DNA from: Anagrus nilaparvatae
Taxonomy: Eukaryota > Arthropoda > Insecta > Hymenoptera > Mymaridae
Reading direction: 5' to 3'
Assembly (NCBI GenBank): GCA_022575985.1
Contig: JAKSXM010000007.1
Location: 13,580,501-13,644,500 of the forward strand
Length of the DNA stretch: 64,000 nt
A program made the position numbers and the translations under genes. Positions 1 through 9,879 of the stretch are shown here, piece by piece (within the stretch, counting starts at the first letter, position 1; every line of letters starts with the position of its first letter). A model generated the notes under the pieces. The model saw nothing but the letters and a program-made list of their open reading frames with translations, ran no database searches and was not told the origin of the DNA.

Positions 1-399
1 TTATTTTAATTTAATAAAATCAACTTTGAAAGTGAGAAAAAAATCAAATTTTTATTGTAAGTAAAAATTGAAGTAAAAATTTAAGGCCTTTTTCATCTTT
101 TGTGATAATCATGTCTGTGTATAAGAAATCCCAAAATGTTTTTGTTTATATTTCTCTTTGTGTTTCTGTAAATAAACACCTATAGGGGCTTTGAAATTTT
201 GGCTATAAGTTTTCATAATAATAATAAAATATATTTATTATTCTGTTTAAAATAGTTGATGCTGTTTAGGATTTGGTAACAAAAAATATGATTATTAAAA
301 CAGTTAATTAGCTAAAAGTTAAACTAAGTTTATAAATATCAATTATATTAATCTCTGGCTCTTTTAATAAAATAAATTATAACTTAATTAATTGTAAGT
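1..399. other. AT-rich flank, nothing recognised
   Basis: This stretch is A/T-rich with short homopolymers and has no open frame of note, no RNA gene and no repeat that I could match elsewhere in the window. It borders the hairpin repeat that starts at 400. Confidence 0.6.
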
Positions 400-550
400 C
401 AATTTTTCATTTTTAGACGTGAAATTTTTTAATTATTTTACAAATTAACTAATGATAATAATGATTTTAATAGTAATAGTAATAGTTAATAATAATTTTA
501 ATATAATTAGTAATAGTAATAGCTAATTATATTAAAATTATTATTAACTA
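400..550. repeat. Hairpin repeat: left arm, loop and start of right arm
   Basis: Bases 483-510 pair perfectly with 523-550 around the 12-nt loop 511-522. Bases 400-496 are the perfect reverse complement of 7361-7457. Removing the retroelement at 551-7361 and one copy of its target duplication makes one continuous hairpin with perfect 111-bp arms and a 12-nt loop. The repeat is rich in TAA/TAG triplets and has no coding content. It looks like a short foldback or MITE-like element that was split by a later insertion. Confidence 0.9.
538..550. repeat. Target-site duplication, 3' side of R1 copy 1
   Basis: TTATTATTAACTA occurs here, directly before the poly-T, and again at 7362-7374 next to the 5' end. 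A 13-nt direct repeat is typical of target-primed reverse transcription. Confidence 0.85.
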
Positions 551-863
551 TTTTTTTTTTTTTTTTTTTTTTTTTTGTCAAGGGAATCTTGTGAATCTTA
601 CATCAGCCATGGAGTGTTTGCGGGCCTTAAAGGCCCGCAAATTTCCATGACCGCCCAGTTGCACAAAGTGTACAACTGGGAGACCACCGGCGAACGCGGT
701 CGCCGGCTACGCCCCAGATTCTTACTGGATAAACACACTGTAAACCCCCCTGCGCTTGTTTGCCCCAAACCGGAACTCCCTTTTCAGGTATAACTTCAGT
801 TTGGGACGCGCAGCCTAGGCAACTGGCCGCTGCCTTCCCCCAGCCTAGTGACAGGAGAGCAAT
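551..863 (-). other. 3' UTR and poly(A) tail of R1 copy 1
   Basis: This 313-bp stretch lies between the ORF2 stop and the poly-T run (551-576). It is much richer in G/C than the surrounding DNA and is closely matched by 13032-13314 of copy 2. It should contain the signal by which the reverse transcriptase recognises its own RNA. The small open frames on the plus strand here are shadows. Confidence 0.85.
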
Positions 864-3800
864 CTACGATAGAAAGCCCTCCTCTTTTTTCTTCAACAAG
901 GTGGCCCTTACGTACTCTGCTACTTTGTTCCAATTTTCAGAACTCCGTAGCATTTCCGGAACCACCTTCTCTGGCCTCCAAATCGGGAAGGGCGGGCGCC
1001 CTTCCACGTAGCGCATACATCCGAAGAAAGTATGCTCCACTGTATCCTTCTCGCCTGGGCAGTGCAAGCACTCCTCTGTTGCCACCTTATGCCAATGTTT
1101 CAACATTGCACGGAAATACCCGTGTCCAGTCAAGAATTGGGTGAGGTAAAAATCCACCTCCCCATGTTGTCGTCCAGTCCATGCCTGCAGATCTGAAATC
1201 AGTCTGCGCGTCCATCGGGCATTTTTCTCTTCCTCCTTTTTCCACCGTTCCTGCCATTTTCCCATAGAGCTGGAGCGGGCGCGAGTGGATGCCACTTCGC
1301 GGTCCTCTACACTATCGTAAATGTATTTCCGCTCCAACGCTAGCAGGTCGATGGGTATGACCGATGCTACTACCTGGATCGCTTCGAGCGATACCGTATG
1401 GTACGCGCAGGCGATCCTCAGGGCCGCTTGCCGCTGCACAGACGATATTTTATGTCTGTACTTGGCAAATTTGGTGATATCCGCCCAGATCTCAGATCCA
1501 TAAAGCAGGACAGAGTTGACAACGGACATCAACAATCTTCGCTTCCCGGGTTTGGGCCCTCCTATGTTGGCCATGAGCCTTGACAAGGAGGATGCGATCG
1601 ACGCGGCCTTCTCACTCGACCTCTGAAATTGTTCCCAGAAGTTCAGCTTGTTATCAAGCAGAACTCCCAGGTACTTAACCGATGTCTTGGCTTGGATCGT
1701 GTGAGGGTTTCCACCATCATCGACATTTACATCGATGTCCGTGGAAATTGATGTGCGACGGGTCAGTAGTACGATCTCCGTTTTTGGGATCGCGAGCTGG
1801 AGCCCGTGCTCGCCCATCCAGAGGTTGATCTGTCTCATGACTAGATTCAACCTCTCCTGGGTTACCTGCATGTCCCTGCCAGTGATGGTCAGAGCCACGT
1901 CGTCCGCGTACCCGATCAGAGAAGCTCCTTCCGGGAGGTGAACGCGCAACAGGCCATCGTAAAAGGCATTCCACAGGTCCGGTCCGAGAACCGAACCTTG
2001 GGCAATGCCCGCACTCAGAACCCTCTGTCGCCTGCCATCGAGCGTGTCGTAGAGAAGTCTCCGGTCCCGTAGGTAGTCCTTTATTACGTTACCCAGATAC
2101 CTGGGTATCCGGAAGTCGTACTCGAGAGACCGGATCATGTCATCCCATCTGGCCGAATTGAAAGCGTTTTTGACGTCCAGCGTTACAAGAAGGACGTCTT
2201 TGCAAATTGCAGGCCGCTTTTTCCTCTCAGCCTCTACGGTATCCACGACACGCCGAATGGCGTCTATCGTGGAATGCCCCTCACGAAATCCATACTGCTC
2301 CTCGGAAAGGCCACCGCCCTCCTCGATGGCTCTTCTCAATCTTGCCCGGAGCATGCTCTCCATCACCTTTCCGATGGTGTTTAACATGCACAAGGGTCTG
2401 TAAGATGATGGAGAGTCCGGGGCTCCACCTTTACCCTTGTTCAAGAGCACGAGACGTGCCACCTTCCACTGCCTTGGAAACACTCCCGCCACCAAGCATG
2501 CATTAAACATGCTTAACAGGATACCAGGGATTATTTTGACCGCTCGTTTGAGCACTTCCGCTGGTATCCCGTCCGGCCCCGGCGCCTTGCCATTTTTCAT
2601 TGCCTTGATGGCCTTCACCATCTCGTCCTCGCTGAATAACGGCACTTCCTCCCCGGGTATCGCCTCTACCGGGTTTTCCCGGATAGGCCGCTCGGGGAAG
2701 AGAGCGCCGATGATTCGTTCGGTCGACACTGCGTCCATCATGTTGTCAGACCCCCGGTTCAACTTGCCCATTACGACTTTGTAACCAAGACCCCAGGGGT
2801 CTTTGTTTACATCCTCGCGTAATGAACGCAGGCATCGAGCCTTGCTTTGACGGATAGCTTTGGCCAGCCGGTGTTTAGCATCCTTGTGTTCCTGGGAAAG
2901 TGCAGCAGCCTCGGGCCTGTCCCGTGCTCTTTGCGCCCGTCTACGCGTCCTGTGGCACTCCTTGCGGAGCTCCGCTATTTCGGAAGTCCACCAGTAAACT
3001 GGCTTTCTCCCTTTCCAGGGCCTTCGACGAGGCATAGAGGCGTCACACGCCCCTCGCAATAGAGACGTTACTTTCTTGACTAAGATTTCAGCCTCGCGGG
3101 GACCTGTAGCCTCTCCATGCCAAGCAGGGACGGACGACGACTCCATTCGAAGATACTCTTCGAACTTGTCCTCGTCCATCTTTGGTACATTCCAACCCAA
3201 GGGACGCCTCTTGTACGGAGGCCGTTGGGAGGTTCCCTCAAGCACCCGGAACGTGATGTAATGATGGTCGCTACCATTGTAACCATCCATCACCGTCCAT
3301 TCGCCGATTCTCCCAGACGCACCTTCTGTTGCAAAGGTTATGTCTGGGATAGAGGCACCCCAACCTGCCCTCTCGTAGGTGGGCCGGTTTCCTCTATTCT
3401 GGACCACTAGTTTGCATCTAGTGGCCATTTCCAGTACCTGCTGTCCCCTAGGATTGGTCGTCGGCATGCCCCATTCTAAGGCCCTAGCGTTAAAGTCTCC
3501 AGCAAGGATAACGCTTCCAGTTACCGTCCGAACCGTGTTCTCGATGCTGGCCAGCTTTGTAGCCAGCACTTCCGAACTATCGTTTGGGGAGAGGTAACAA
3601 CTTATATAAGTTGTCTCCCCGCACGTGACCCAAACGTGGCAATTGCCTTTTCCTTTTTTGGTCAAGGTCGTTTGGGCTCTACCCCGGAGCCATATGGCGC
3701 AGCAGCCAGTGTCATCGGTTAGCCAGTATTTGTGGTTCATGTTGTATGATTGCTCGCTTAGTAAGAGGATATTTGAATCCTCTTCGCGAGCAATCTGTTC

Positions 3801-3869
3801 CAACAAAGCACCAGCTTGCCGGGCTTGGTTCATGTTCCCTTGTAGAACCTTGATCATTTTCGATGACAC
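864..3869 (-). CDS. R1-clade ORF2: APE endonuclease plus reverse transcriptase
   Basis: A 1001-residue protein expected to nick the genomic target and copy the element RNA from the free 3' end (target-primed reverse transcription). In order: an APE-like endonuclease over about residues 1-215, with QGNM near residue 12, LLSEQ near 38, GDFNA near 126 and SDHHY near 203 as catalytic elements; then a reverse transcriptase with GKAPGPDGIP, LDVKNAFNSARWDDM, AQGSVLGPDLWN and the catalytic YADD at about 654-657; then a C-terminal motif C-x2-C-x8-H-x4-C near residue 935. There is no RNase H, as usual for this clade. The ATG at 3869 overlaps the end of ORF1 by 16 nt in another frame, so ORF2 is probably made by reinitiation or frameshifting. 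The frame has no stop and no missing catalytic residue. Its partner in the window is the ORF2 of copy 2. Confidence 0.95.
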   Translation of the reverse strand: MSSKMIKVLQGNMNQARQAGALLEQIAREEDSNILLLSEQSYNMNHKYWLTDDTGCCAIWLRGRAQTTLTKKGKGNCHVWVTCGETTYISCYLSPNDSSEVLATKLASIENTVRTVTGSVILAGDFNARALEWGMPTTNPRGQQVLEMATRCKLVVQNRGNRPTYERAGWGASIPDITFATEGASGRIGEWTVMDGYNGSDHHYITFRVLEGTSQRPPYKRRPLGWNVPKMDEDKFEEYLRMESSSVPAWHGEATGPREAEILVKKVTSLLRGACDASMPRRRPWKGRKPVYWWTSEIAELRKECHRTRRRAQRARDRPEAAALSQEHKDAKHRLAKAIRQSKARCLRSLREDVNKDPWGLGYKVVMGKLNRGSDNMMDAVSTERIIGALFPERPIRENPVEAIPGEEVPLFSEDEMVKAIKAMKNGKAPGPDGIPAEVLKRAVKIIPGILLSMFNACLVAGVFPRQWKVARLVLLNKGKGGAPDSPSSYRPLCMLNTIGKVMESMLRARLRRAIEEGGGLSEEQYGFREGHSTIDAIRRVVDTVEAERKKRPAICKDVLLVTLDVKNAFNSARWDDMIRSLEYDFRIPRYLGNVIKDYLRDRRLLYDTLDGRRQRVLSAGIAQGSVLGPDLWNAFYDGLLRVHLPEGASLIGYADDVALTITGRDMQVTQERLNLVMRQINLWMGEHGLQLAIPKTEIVLLTRRTSISTDIDVNVDDGGNPHTIQAKTSVKYLGVLLDNKLNFWEQFQRSSEKAASIASSLSRLMANIGGPKPGKRRLLMSVVNSVLLYGSEIWADITKFAKYRHKISSVQRQAALRIACAYHTVSLEAIQVVASVIPIDLLALERKYIYDSVEDREVASTRARSSSMGKWQERWKKEEEKNARWTRRLISDLQAWTGRQHGEVDFYLTQFLTGHGYFRAMLKHWHKVATEECLHCPGEKDTVEHTFFGCMRYVEGRPPFPIWRPEKVVPEMLRSSENWNKVAEYVRATLLKKKEEGFLS

Positions 3870-5836
3870 TTATTCCTCGCCACAGCCAGAGCCTCACGGT
3901 AGCTGGGGCAGTTTCCTTCTCCGGCATAGTGTTCCGTAGAGCACTTGTCGTCCCTATTCTTGCACAGGAAACACTCGGGTGTTTCCTTCTTGCATTCTGT
4001 TCTTTTGTGGCCATCCATGCCACATTTGAGACATGCTTTTCTACGGTCTGGGCCTTTGCAGATATACTGATTATGTCCATAGCCCAGACACTTAAAGCAG
4101 CGCCTTGCATCTGCTCGAAGGCGCACTCTGTTCAAAGCCCATCCAATTTGGATTTTCCCTTTTTTGGCTAGGCGGAGAGCATCAACTTCGAGTAATTCCA
4201 CCACAGCCATCTGACTCATTGTGCCTTTGGTTTTGAAAATGGTAACCAGGAGGTTTTTCCCGTTTTCAATACCTATCGCCTTGGCGACCGCCTCCTGGAT
4301 CTCCTGTTCTTTCGTGACCCCATCTAAATCTCGAATTTCGAGTTTGAGCATGGGGATCATGTCCCGAACGTTCGAATCAGGGCCCGTTACCGCTTGAACT
4401 GCTTCCTGCAGTTTGCCGGAGTCCAATATCGACTCCAGCTCGATGAGGACACTGCCGCCTTGCGTCTTGCGGATTCGATGGACTTTAGCCCCGGAATCTT
4501 CAAGCTGGACGTTCTTCTTAATACTGAGAAGAGTTTCCTCGTATGTATGGCCTGCTGCTGGCTTTATAAGTAAGGCCTCCATCCTCTTTTTGTACCTACG
4601 CCTACTCGGCTTGGTACTGACCGTTTCAGCAGGCCTTTTTGGCTGCTGAGTATTCTTCTTCTTAGCTTTCTGCTTCTTTTTGGGTTTTTCCCAGGTATTC
4701 ACTTTATTGGGTGTTTTTTCTACCTGAGCCTGTTTTTGCAACTGGCTTGGGGTTTCAGTTACCTGGTTTCCCTGTTGAAGCTGCAGCTTTTTTTGTTTTT
4801 TCCTCCTTTTTTTTTCGGCCTTGCTGATCCTTTTGGGACCGTTTGCATTATTTTGCTTACGTGAATTGTCTTGCTCACGTAAACTGTCTTGGTCCTCTTC
4901 CGAAATTTGAGTTTCCATTGGAGACTCGTCTACCCCAGGGTGGTTTGTCAATTTCACTAGATCATGGTGATCAGTGGAAGACCGATCGAGAGCCGTTGCG
5001 TTCGGCTTCGATTTATCCGACCCTTCTTGGATTATTCTTTCTTCTAATAAGCGTTTTTCACGCCATTCCTTCTGTCTCTTTTGCTGCTGCTGGAGCTTCT
5101 CACGTTGCTCTTGAAGCCTCTTTCTGTTTTCTTCTTCCTGGAGCACTTTTTTCCTCTTTCTTTGCCCTTGTAGCTCCTTCCTGTTTTTCTCAGTTATTGA
5201 GAGCTCTACATTTTGTATTCCCTGATCGAATTCAGACAGTTCTTCATTCGATTGGGTAACCTCGTTCATCTTTTTCCCCGTGTTCCCCCCGTTGCCTGGT
5301 GAGCTCTCGGGAGATGATGTCGGGCGGGGCCTTTTAAGCGAGCCTTTCCCGTTCATTTCTTTAAGGAGGGCTTCATATATCGCAGATACTGCTTTAGTTT
5401 GCTGCTCCTTAATCAATACCAGCTGCTCCACTACGCTGGCAAACTTCCGAACTCCATTTTTTATCACCATGCTCGCGTTCTTCTGAACATAGCCGAACTG
5501 ATACTCCATTTCGATTATGGCCTCCAGAAGTTTGCCGTAATATCCCTTTTCAGCAATAAAGCCTTCTTTTACAGTATCCAGACCTTTAGCTGCCTGGGTT
5601 TCTTTGAAGGCTTGTTGGACATCGCTATATTTTGCAAGAATATCCTGCATACCATCATTTTCCATGAGCCGAGATAATCGAGTGCTCCATCTAGGCGTCA
5701 CTTTGAGCTTATCCCGCCTCATTTGTTCTACTGGGTCAGCTTCGTTTGAGTTTGTTAGGGCTAGGGGGCCCTGTTGGTTGTTGTTCATTTGCGGTCCCTG
5801 CACGCTTTGAACCTGTTCATTATTGTTTTGCTTCAT
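3854..5836 (-). CDS. R1-clade ORF1: gag-like RNA-binding protein
   Basis: A 660-residue protein that should coat the element RNA and carry it to the nucleus with ORF2. The N-terminal third is mixed and helical, and the middle (about residues 200-430) is very rich in Gln, Lys, Glu and Arg, probably disordered or coiled coil with basic nuclear-import-like stretches. A folded region at about 430-580 follows. Near the C-terminus are three zinc knuckles: CFKCLGYGHNQYIC, CLKCGMDGHKRTEC and a longer variant CFLC...H...C. Three knuckles at this place are diagnostic of R1-clade ORF1. The start at 5836 (MKQNNNEQ) aligns with MEQNKDNK in copy 2, which supports it. The stop overlaps the ORF2 start by 16 nt. 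Confidence 0.92.
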   Translation of the reverse strand: MKQNNNEQVQSVQGPQMNNNQQGPLALTNSNEADPVEQMRRDKLKVTPRWSTRLSRLMENDGMQDILAKYSDVQQAFKETQAAKGLDTVKEGFIAEKGYYGKLLEAIIEMEYQFGYVQKNASMVIKNGVRKFASVVEQLVLIKEQQTKAVSAIYEALLKEMNGKGSLKRPRPTSSPESSPGNGGNTGKKMNEVTQSNEELSEFDQGIQNVELSITEKNRKELQGQRKRKKVLQEEENRKRLQEQREKLQQQQKRQKEWREKRLLEERIIQEGSDKSKPNATALDRSSTDHHDLVKLTNHPGVDESPMETQISEEDQDSLREQDNSRKQNNANGPKRISKAEKKRRKKQKKLQLQQGNQVTETPSQLQKQAQVEKTPNKVNTWEKPKKKQKAKKKNTQQPKRPAETVSTKPSRRRYKKRMEALLIKPAAGHTYEETLLSIKKNVQLEDSGAKVHRIRKTQGGSVLIELESILDSGKLQEAVQAVTGPDSNVRDMIPMLKLEIRDLDGVTKEQEIQEAVAKAIGIENGKNLLVTIFKTKGTMSQMAVVELLEVDALRLAKKGKIQIGWALNRVRLRADARRCFKCLGYGHNQYICKGPDRRKACLKCGMDGHKRTECKKETPECFLCKNRDDKCSTEHYAGEGNCPSYREALAVARNKCHRK

Positions 5837-5932
5837 CGTTATTTTTAAAAATGTTTTCTCCTTCTAACCTGTTCTGTCTTGTGTGATTGAATGCGAAACG
5901 TAAAGTAGCCAATCAACGCGGTTGTCTCGCAA

Positions 5933-6189
5933 TGGTCGGCCCCCCCAACCGGGTGTCCCCTAGCGTAGTGGCCTTGTGGAAAGCCCCCCGCTCCCCGCAG
6001 CAGGGCCCTACCCGGGCGCTACCCGGCACTACTACGGAAAACGAGATTATGCGCCGGCTGATAGAGCAGCCAGACCTGTTAGCTAGACAGCTCCGGGCTC
6101 CTGTACTATCCGGCGGCCTGGAGGTGCAGTTCCCAGTTTTTGACCTGTACCCTCTACGGAGGTTGCCATCCCGATTCGGGGGGCCGACC
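5933..6189 (-). promoter_or_regulatory. Conserved long-range stem in R1 5' UTR
   Basis: Bases around 5933-5953 are complementary to about 6170-6189 over roughly 20 positions, with the GC-rich core GGTCGGCCCCCC. Copy 2 has the same pair at 18242-18261 and about 18478-18497. At one position both sides differ between the copies in a way that keeps pairing. The stem would close a loop of about 215 nt just upstream of ORF1. A role in translation start or RNA packaging is inference. Confidence 0.5.
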
Positions 6190-6623
6190 ACCGCGAGCCG
6201 CGATGATCGGGGGCATTACGCCGTTTGGTTGATAACCTGTAAAAAGAGCTATTGTTAGTGTATCTGTAAATAAAATTTAAAAAGAAAAAAGGTTGTAATT
6301 AGTGGAATTGGTGTTCGGTCTTTCACCGGTCAACGCCCTAGGTACCAGTCCCAGGGTGGCGGTCGATGTCAGTCCTGCAGATGGGAGGATATTCACCTTC
6401 GCTCCATGTCTGTCTAGCATCACACGGTCATTCTTGACCCGTCGTGTGGGCCGGGTGACAATTTGGTGGATTTTTACCACTATGGTTGCTTACCATCTCG
6501 CGATATTCTAGCCCGTCGTGAGACAGGGGGAGAACTAATCTGGAAGTCACGTCTGAATGATCCAAAGACCCCCCATAAGTTCATTCCAGAATAATGCCCC
6601 CAGCCAGAATCTTCGGGAACACA

Positions 6624-6786
6624 TGACGGCTTTCTGCGGCACTTATTTGAGTGCACGATGGTACAAGTACCTAATTAAGAAGCGAAGGCACAGAGCCCTG
6701 TTTATAAGGGCGGCCTTGATGTTCTCAGAGAGCTTGTCTAGTGTTGCGGAATATTCTGGCCGCACCTTCACACATTACTAAACCAG

Positions 6787-6830
<44 letters not shown>

Positions 6831-7247
6831 AAACAACCTGCAGTCATGATTTAGCGGGACTCGCGACTACCTTTAATCGGCTACGTCGCTGTGCTCGAGG
6901 TGGGATTCTCCCATGCTAAGAGCCAATACGTCAGGCCTAAGGCAACCCTGTATGTGGCTTAAATCGCAATCGAGAAAACCTTGGAGCCCCTTTAATGTGC
7001 CTCTTCCTCAAGGATAGTTTAGGATAGCAGTCTGTGGCTGCATGCTTGTCAAGAATGCTCGAGGGAAAGACAAGGCATAAAACCCGGTTTATAGGGCAGC
7101 CTCAGTTATTCCAGAACCGCTTATAGCGTAACCATGAGCAGTCTGCGGCATTCCTAACATGGACGCATGGGGTACAGCATAGAGCATGTCCCTAGAGAAA
7201 TGCAAGGCATGAGACCCGATTTATAGGGCAGCCTCAGTTGTTCCAGA
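6624..7247 (-). repeat. Diverged subrepeats in the R1 5' UTR
   Basis: Three related stretches lie at about 6624-6731, 7023-7114 and 7131-7247. Each has a part resembling CAGTCTGYGGC followed, about 50-60 nt on, by GGCA-N3-ACCC-N-(G/A)TTTATAGGGC and then CAG-TT-TTCCAGA-like sequence. The last two are about 130 nt apart. Tandem promoter-bearing subunits at 5' ends are known in several non-LTR families; that these are promoters is inference. Confidence 0.55.
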
Positions 7248-7361
7248 GAGCTATATCCTACATCCTTGATTCTAGTTCAACCTTGAAAAAAGGCGGCCTG
7301 AACCACCCTCCTCCTTCCTCAGCCTTATGAGGCTCCGGGCTTGGGACCGGTTTAGCGGAGT

Positions 7362-7457
7362 TTATTATTAACTATTACTATTACTATTAAAATCATTATT
7401 ATCATTAGTTAATTTGTAAAATAATTAAAAAATTTCACGTCTAAAAATGAAAAATTG
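7362..7457. repeat. Target duplication and right arm of the split hairpin
   Basis: 7362-7374 repeats 538-550. Bases 7361-7457 are the perfect reverse complement of 400-496. See the entry at 400-550. Confidence 0.9.
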
Positions 7458-8310
7458 CACCATACGGTACAACTCGTGCGTGGCTTCCGGTGGACCGGCA
7501 GAAGGATGGCATTCTTTGAAAATGAAATTCAAAAATTTTGCTTTTTTCCTCTTTTTTCTTTTTTCATCAGCATATGGGTGGTATCTGCAGCCGACGCAGG
7601 TGGCTCCCGGGCCCGGACACCGCGGCCATCGGTCGCGGTTGGCTCAGGGCTCTCGCATTGCAGTACTAACTATCAAGTGTAGTAATTTACTTATTTTTTT
7701 AACCCTATTTATTTACACCATATATTTTAATACTTATTATTTATTTTTTAATAAAAATTTATTTTATCATTATAACTCTATATATACAAACATAGTCAAA
7801 TATTTTTTTTTTTTAAGCACTTTTACCTAATATTAAACTATACATCCTACAAATAACCTTTGATCTCAGCCCTGATTTTCTTTATATCTAGTCAATATAT
7901 TATTCGTTTTTTGAAATATATATTATTTAAATTATATTTTAATTTATTTCATTATAAAGCTTTTTTTTTAAAATAAAAGCCCCGCGTAGAAAATTAAGAG
8001 CGAGAAGCGACCCACAGCCGATACCTTCACATTATCTCTTAGTGCATTTTTTTTTTAAAATAATTAATTAATTTATATACCTCGGCATTTTTAATTGTTC
8101 GTTTCATTATTATTATTAACATCATTTAAAATTTCTTACACACATTTATACTACTCACTTTTTTTTCTGCTAAATTATAAATTTTTTTTCTGTTCATTTT
8201 TATTTACTTTGTTACCCTTAAAATGTCACAAGCACTAAGAGACCCCGAAGTGATAGATGGGATACTCGTAATTCACTTACCAATACCAACACCAGTAAAG
8301 TGTCCCACCT
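7458..8310. other. AT-rich spacer, no gene supported
   Basis: A short G/C-richer patch (about 7470-7670) holds a 127-residue plus-strand open frame, but it has low-complexity Phe runs and no recognisable domain. The rest is A/T-rich. Nothing convincing. Confidence 0.5.
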
Positions 8311-8880
8311 GTTAGAAAAAACGCTACTTAAACACACGGATAAGCTGATTAAAAAGCTCTCCCAAAAATGACTTTTTCTTCCTCAGAGAGCCAGTGGGGA
8401 TGTTGTCTTTCTCCCTTCAAACAGAGGTGGGGGAGTACTACTCCCGCTGGCAGATATGGTCGAGTTGCTGACGGTCACACACGCATTTAAGATTTTAACC
8501 TGCAAGGATGCGACAGTCAGTGAGTTGGCCATGTCGTCACTAAAAAAAGCCACTTCGTAGAGGATGAAAAAACCAGCAACGGAAGCTGATTGCGCGCGTT
8601 TCCTGTCGGGCAGCCTCGATGCCGATATGATGGTGGGTACACAAACAGCCTCGTTCTGGTCCAGGGCGAGGAACGCGGATCGTAGACAGGTTACTCCTCT
8701 TGGACTCAAATGAAGATGAAATGAAGCCCGCACGGAGTACTCCCTGGAATGCAATAATACCAATGACAAGACAGTAGTACTGCTCCTCCAGTTAAGATCA
8801 CAAATAATTAGTAGAATGCATATTGCATTGACTGAGTGTAACGTAGTTACAAAACAAAAAAAAATCAAAAAGTAATAATA
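8311..8880 (+). pseudogene. R2-like RT C-terminal fragment, copy A
   Basis: The reading begins inside a reverse transcriptase thumb region (LIKKLSK...FFFLREPVG) and continues through the C-terminal region in shifted frames with stop codons. It ends at a short A-rich tail near 8855-8870. The same sequence occurs at 25715-26235 on the minus strand and, partly, at 27560-27920. I place it with R2/NeSL/Hero-type elements because copy B keeps TYADDMAL and HLGIPTG, but the exact clade is uncertain. It is dead. The open frame on the opposite strand (8383-8868) is a shadow. Confidence 0.7.
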
Positions 8881-9879
8881 TAATTATTTTGTGTTAAATA
8901 GATTTAATATATTTAAGAATACGTAAAATATAGGTACATACGAAGAACACACACACGGAACGCAAAGTGAAGACGAGATAAGGGAGAGGGAAAGGAAGGC
9001 GACAGCCGGCACGCGGCACTTGACGACCGGCTTTCAATATATTAAGTCATATTAATTATCGATTAGTTTTTATTAATTTTATTGTCGTCAACAATTTTTA
9101 AGTATTTAGAATATTAAATTTAATACAGCTATTATCAAAGATAAAAATATCGGACGTCCGTAAAATCTATCCTTGTTTAATTAGTATCAGTGAACTTAAA
9201 TTTTGATAAACGTGAAATATTATAATAAAAGATCATCAAATTTATATCTTGAGAATAGACGTGCACGTGCTAAAATTACAGGTCATTTTTTTTTACACGA
9301 GGCGATCTCTGATCATCAAGACTACAATTAGAAGATCAAGATAATTATTTCTGGTTATTACCAAGGCAATGGATCAAGAAAAATTCGAACAAGTTCACAA
9401 GAATAATAACGACGAAGGTAAGCTTTTCGACTCCATGCGTAGCATAAGAAAAAGTGTGTGTTCGGTAAATTTATTGTAATAAAATTAAGTGCATAGACAG
9501 TGAAAATGATAAAGTCAATTTAAAGAACAGTGATTATTGATATTAGAATATTAGTGAAATTTTAGTTATAATAAATAAGTTTATAAATAATAAAAAGTTT
9601 TATTAAAGTTAATCTTTTTGTGTTATAATAATTAAGAAAAAGGAGCTTATTTTATTATTATTAATAATTATAAGTTTATAAAAATATGTCATCTCATCCG
9701 TCATTTCCTTAATATTCCCCGACATTGATATTTAAAGTTTTTATGTCTCTATTTAGCAAATATAGAGAGAAGGTAAGTCCCCGTATAATTTATAGAACAT
9801 GCGACGCGAATATTTAAGATTTGACAATATATTCATGATAAAATTATTTCCGGTTCGTGGAAATAACCTCATCACAAAA
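8881..9879 (+). mobile_element. Ty3/gypsy leader and probable LTR, copy A
   Basis: About 1 kb of A/T-rich sequence leads up to the primer-binding site and is repeated on the minus strand at 24776-25690. The last 165 nt also precede the primer site of the copy at 11113. It holds an ATG at 9369 followed by a short open stretch that ends at the consensus donor AAGGTAAGC (9414-9422), and a second donor AAGGTAAGT at about 9770-9778. I could not fix the LTR ends because no matching 3' LTR is present. The LTR is therefore inferred from its position before the primer site. Confidence 0.55.

Larger units (their letters stand above)
551..7361 (-). mobile_element. Full-length R1-clade non-LTR retrotransposon, copy 1
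   Basis: A 6.8-kb element read on the minus strand: long 5' UTR (7361-5837), ORF1 with three zinc knuckles, ORF2 with APE-type endonuclease, reverse transcriptase and a C-terminal Cys/His motif, short 3' UTR, and a 26-nt poly(A) tail seen as poly-T at 551-576. Two ORFs, three CCHC knuckles in ORF1, no RNase H domain and a C-terminal zinc motif are the known layout of the R1 clade (R1, TRAS, SART, Waldo). It is flanked by a 13-bp target duplication. Both ORFs are open, so it may have been active recently. It is not in rDNA here, so this lineage either has another target or inserts loosely; both insertions in the window hit A/T-rich sites. Confidence 0.93.
5837..7361 (-). other. Long 5' UTR of R1 copy 1
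   Basis: About 1.5 kb precede ORF1. The part next to ORF1 (5837 to about 6535) is shared with copy 2 (18150 to about 18770); the outer part (about 6541-7361) has no counterpart there, so the two elements have different 5' ends. It holds an internal run of 42 A on the plus strand (6787-6828), related subrepeats (separate entry) and a conserved pairing of 5933-5953 with 6170-6189. No long open frame runs through it. In elements of this kind the 5' UTR usually carries the internal promoter. Confidence 0.8.

Noticed and set aside
7447..7830. 127-residue plus-strand frame with a hydrophobic stretch
   Set aside because: It begins in the hairpin arm, has Phe-rich low complexity and no recognisable domain or homologue in the window.
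8383..8868. 161-residue minus-strand frame
   Set aside because: It is the antisense of the R2-like RT fragment, which matches the opposite strand in three copies.
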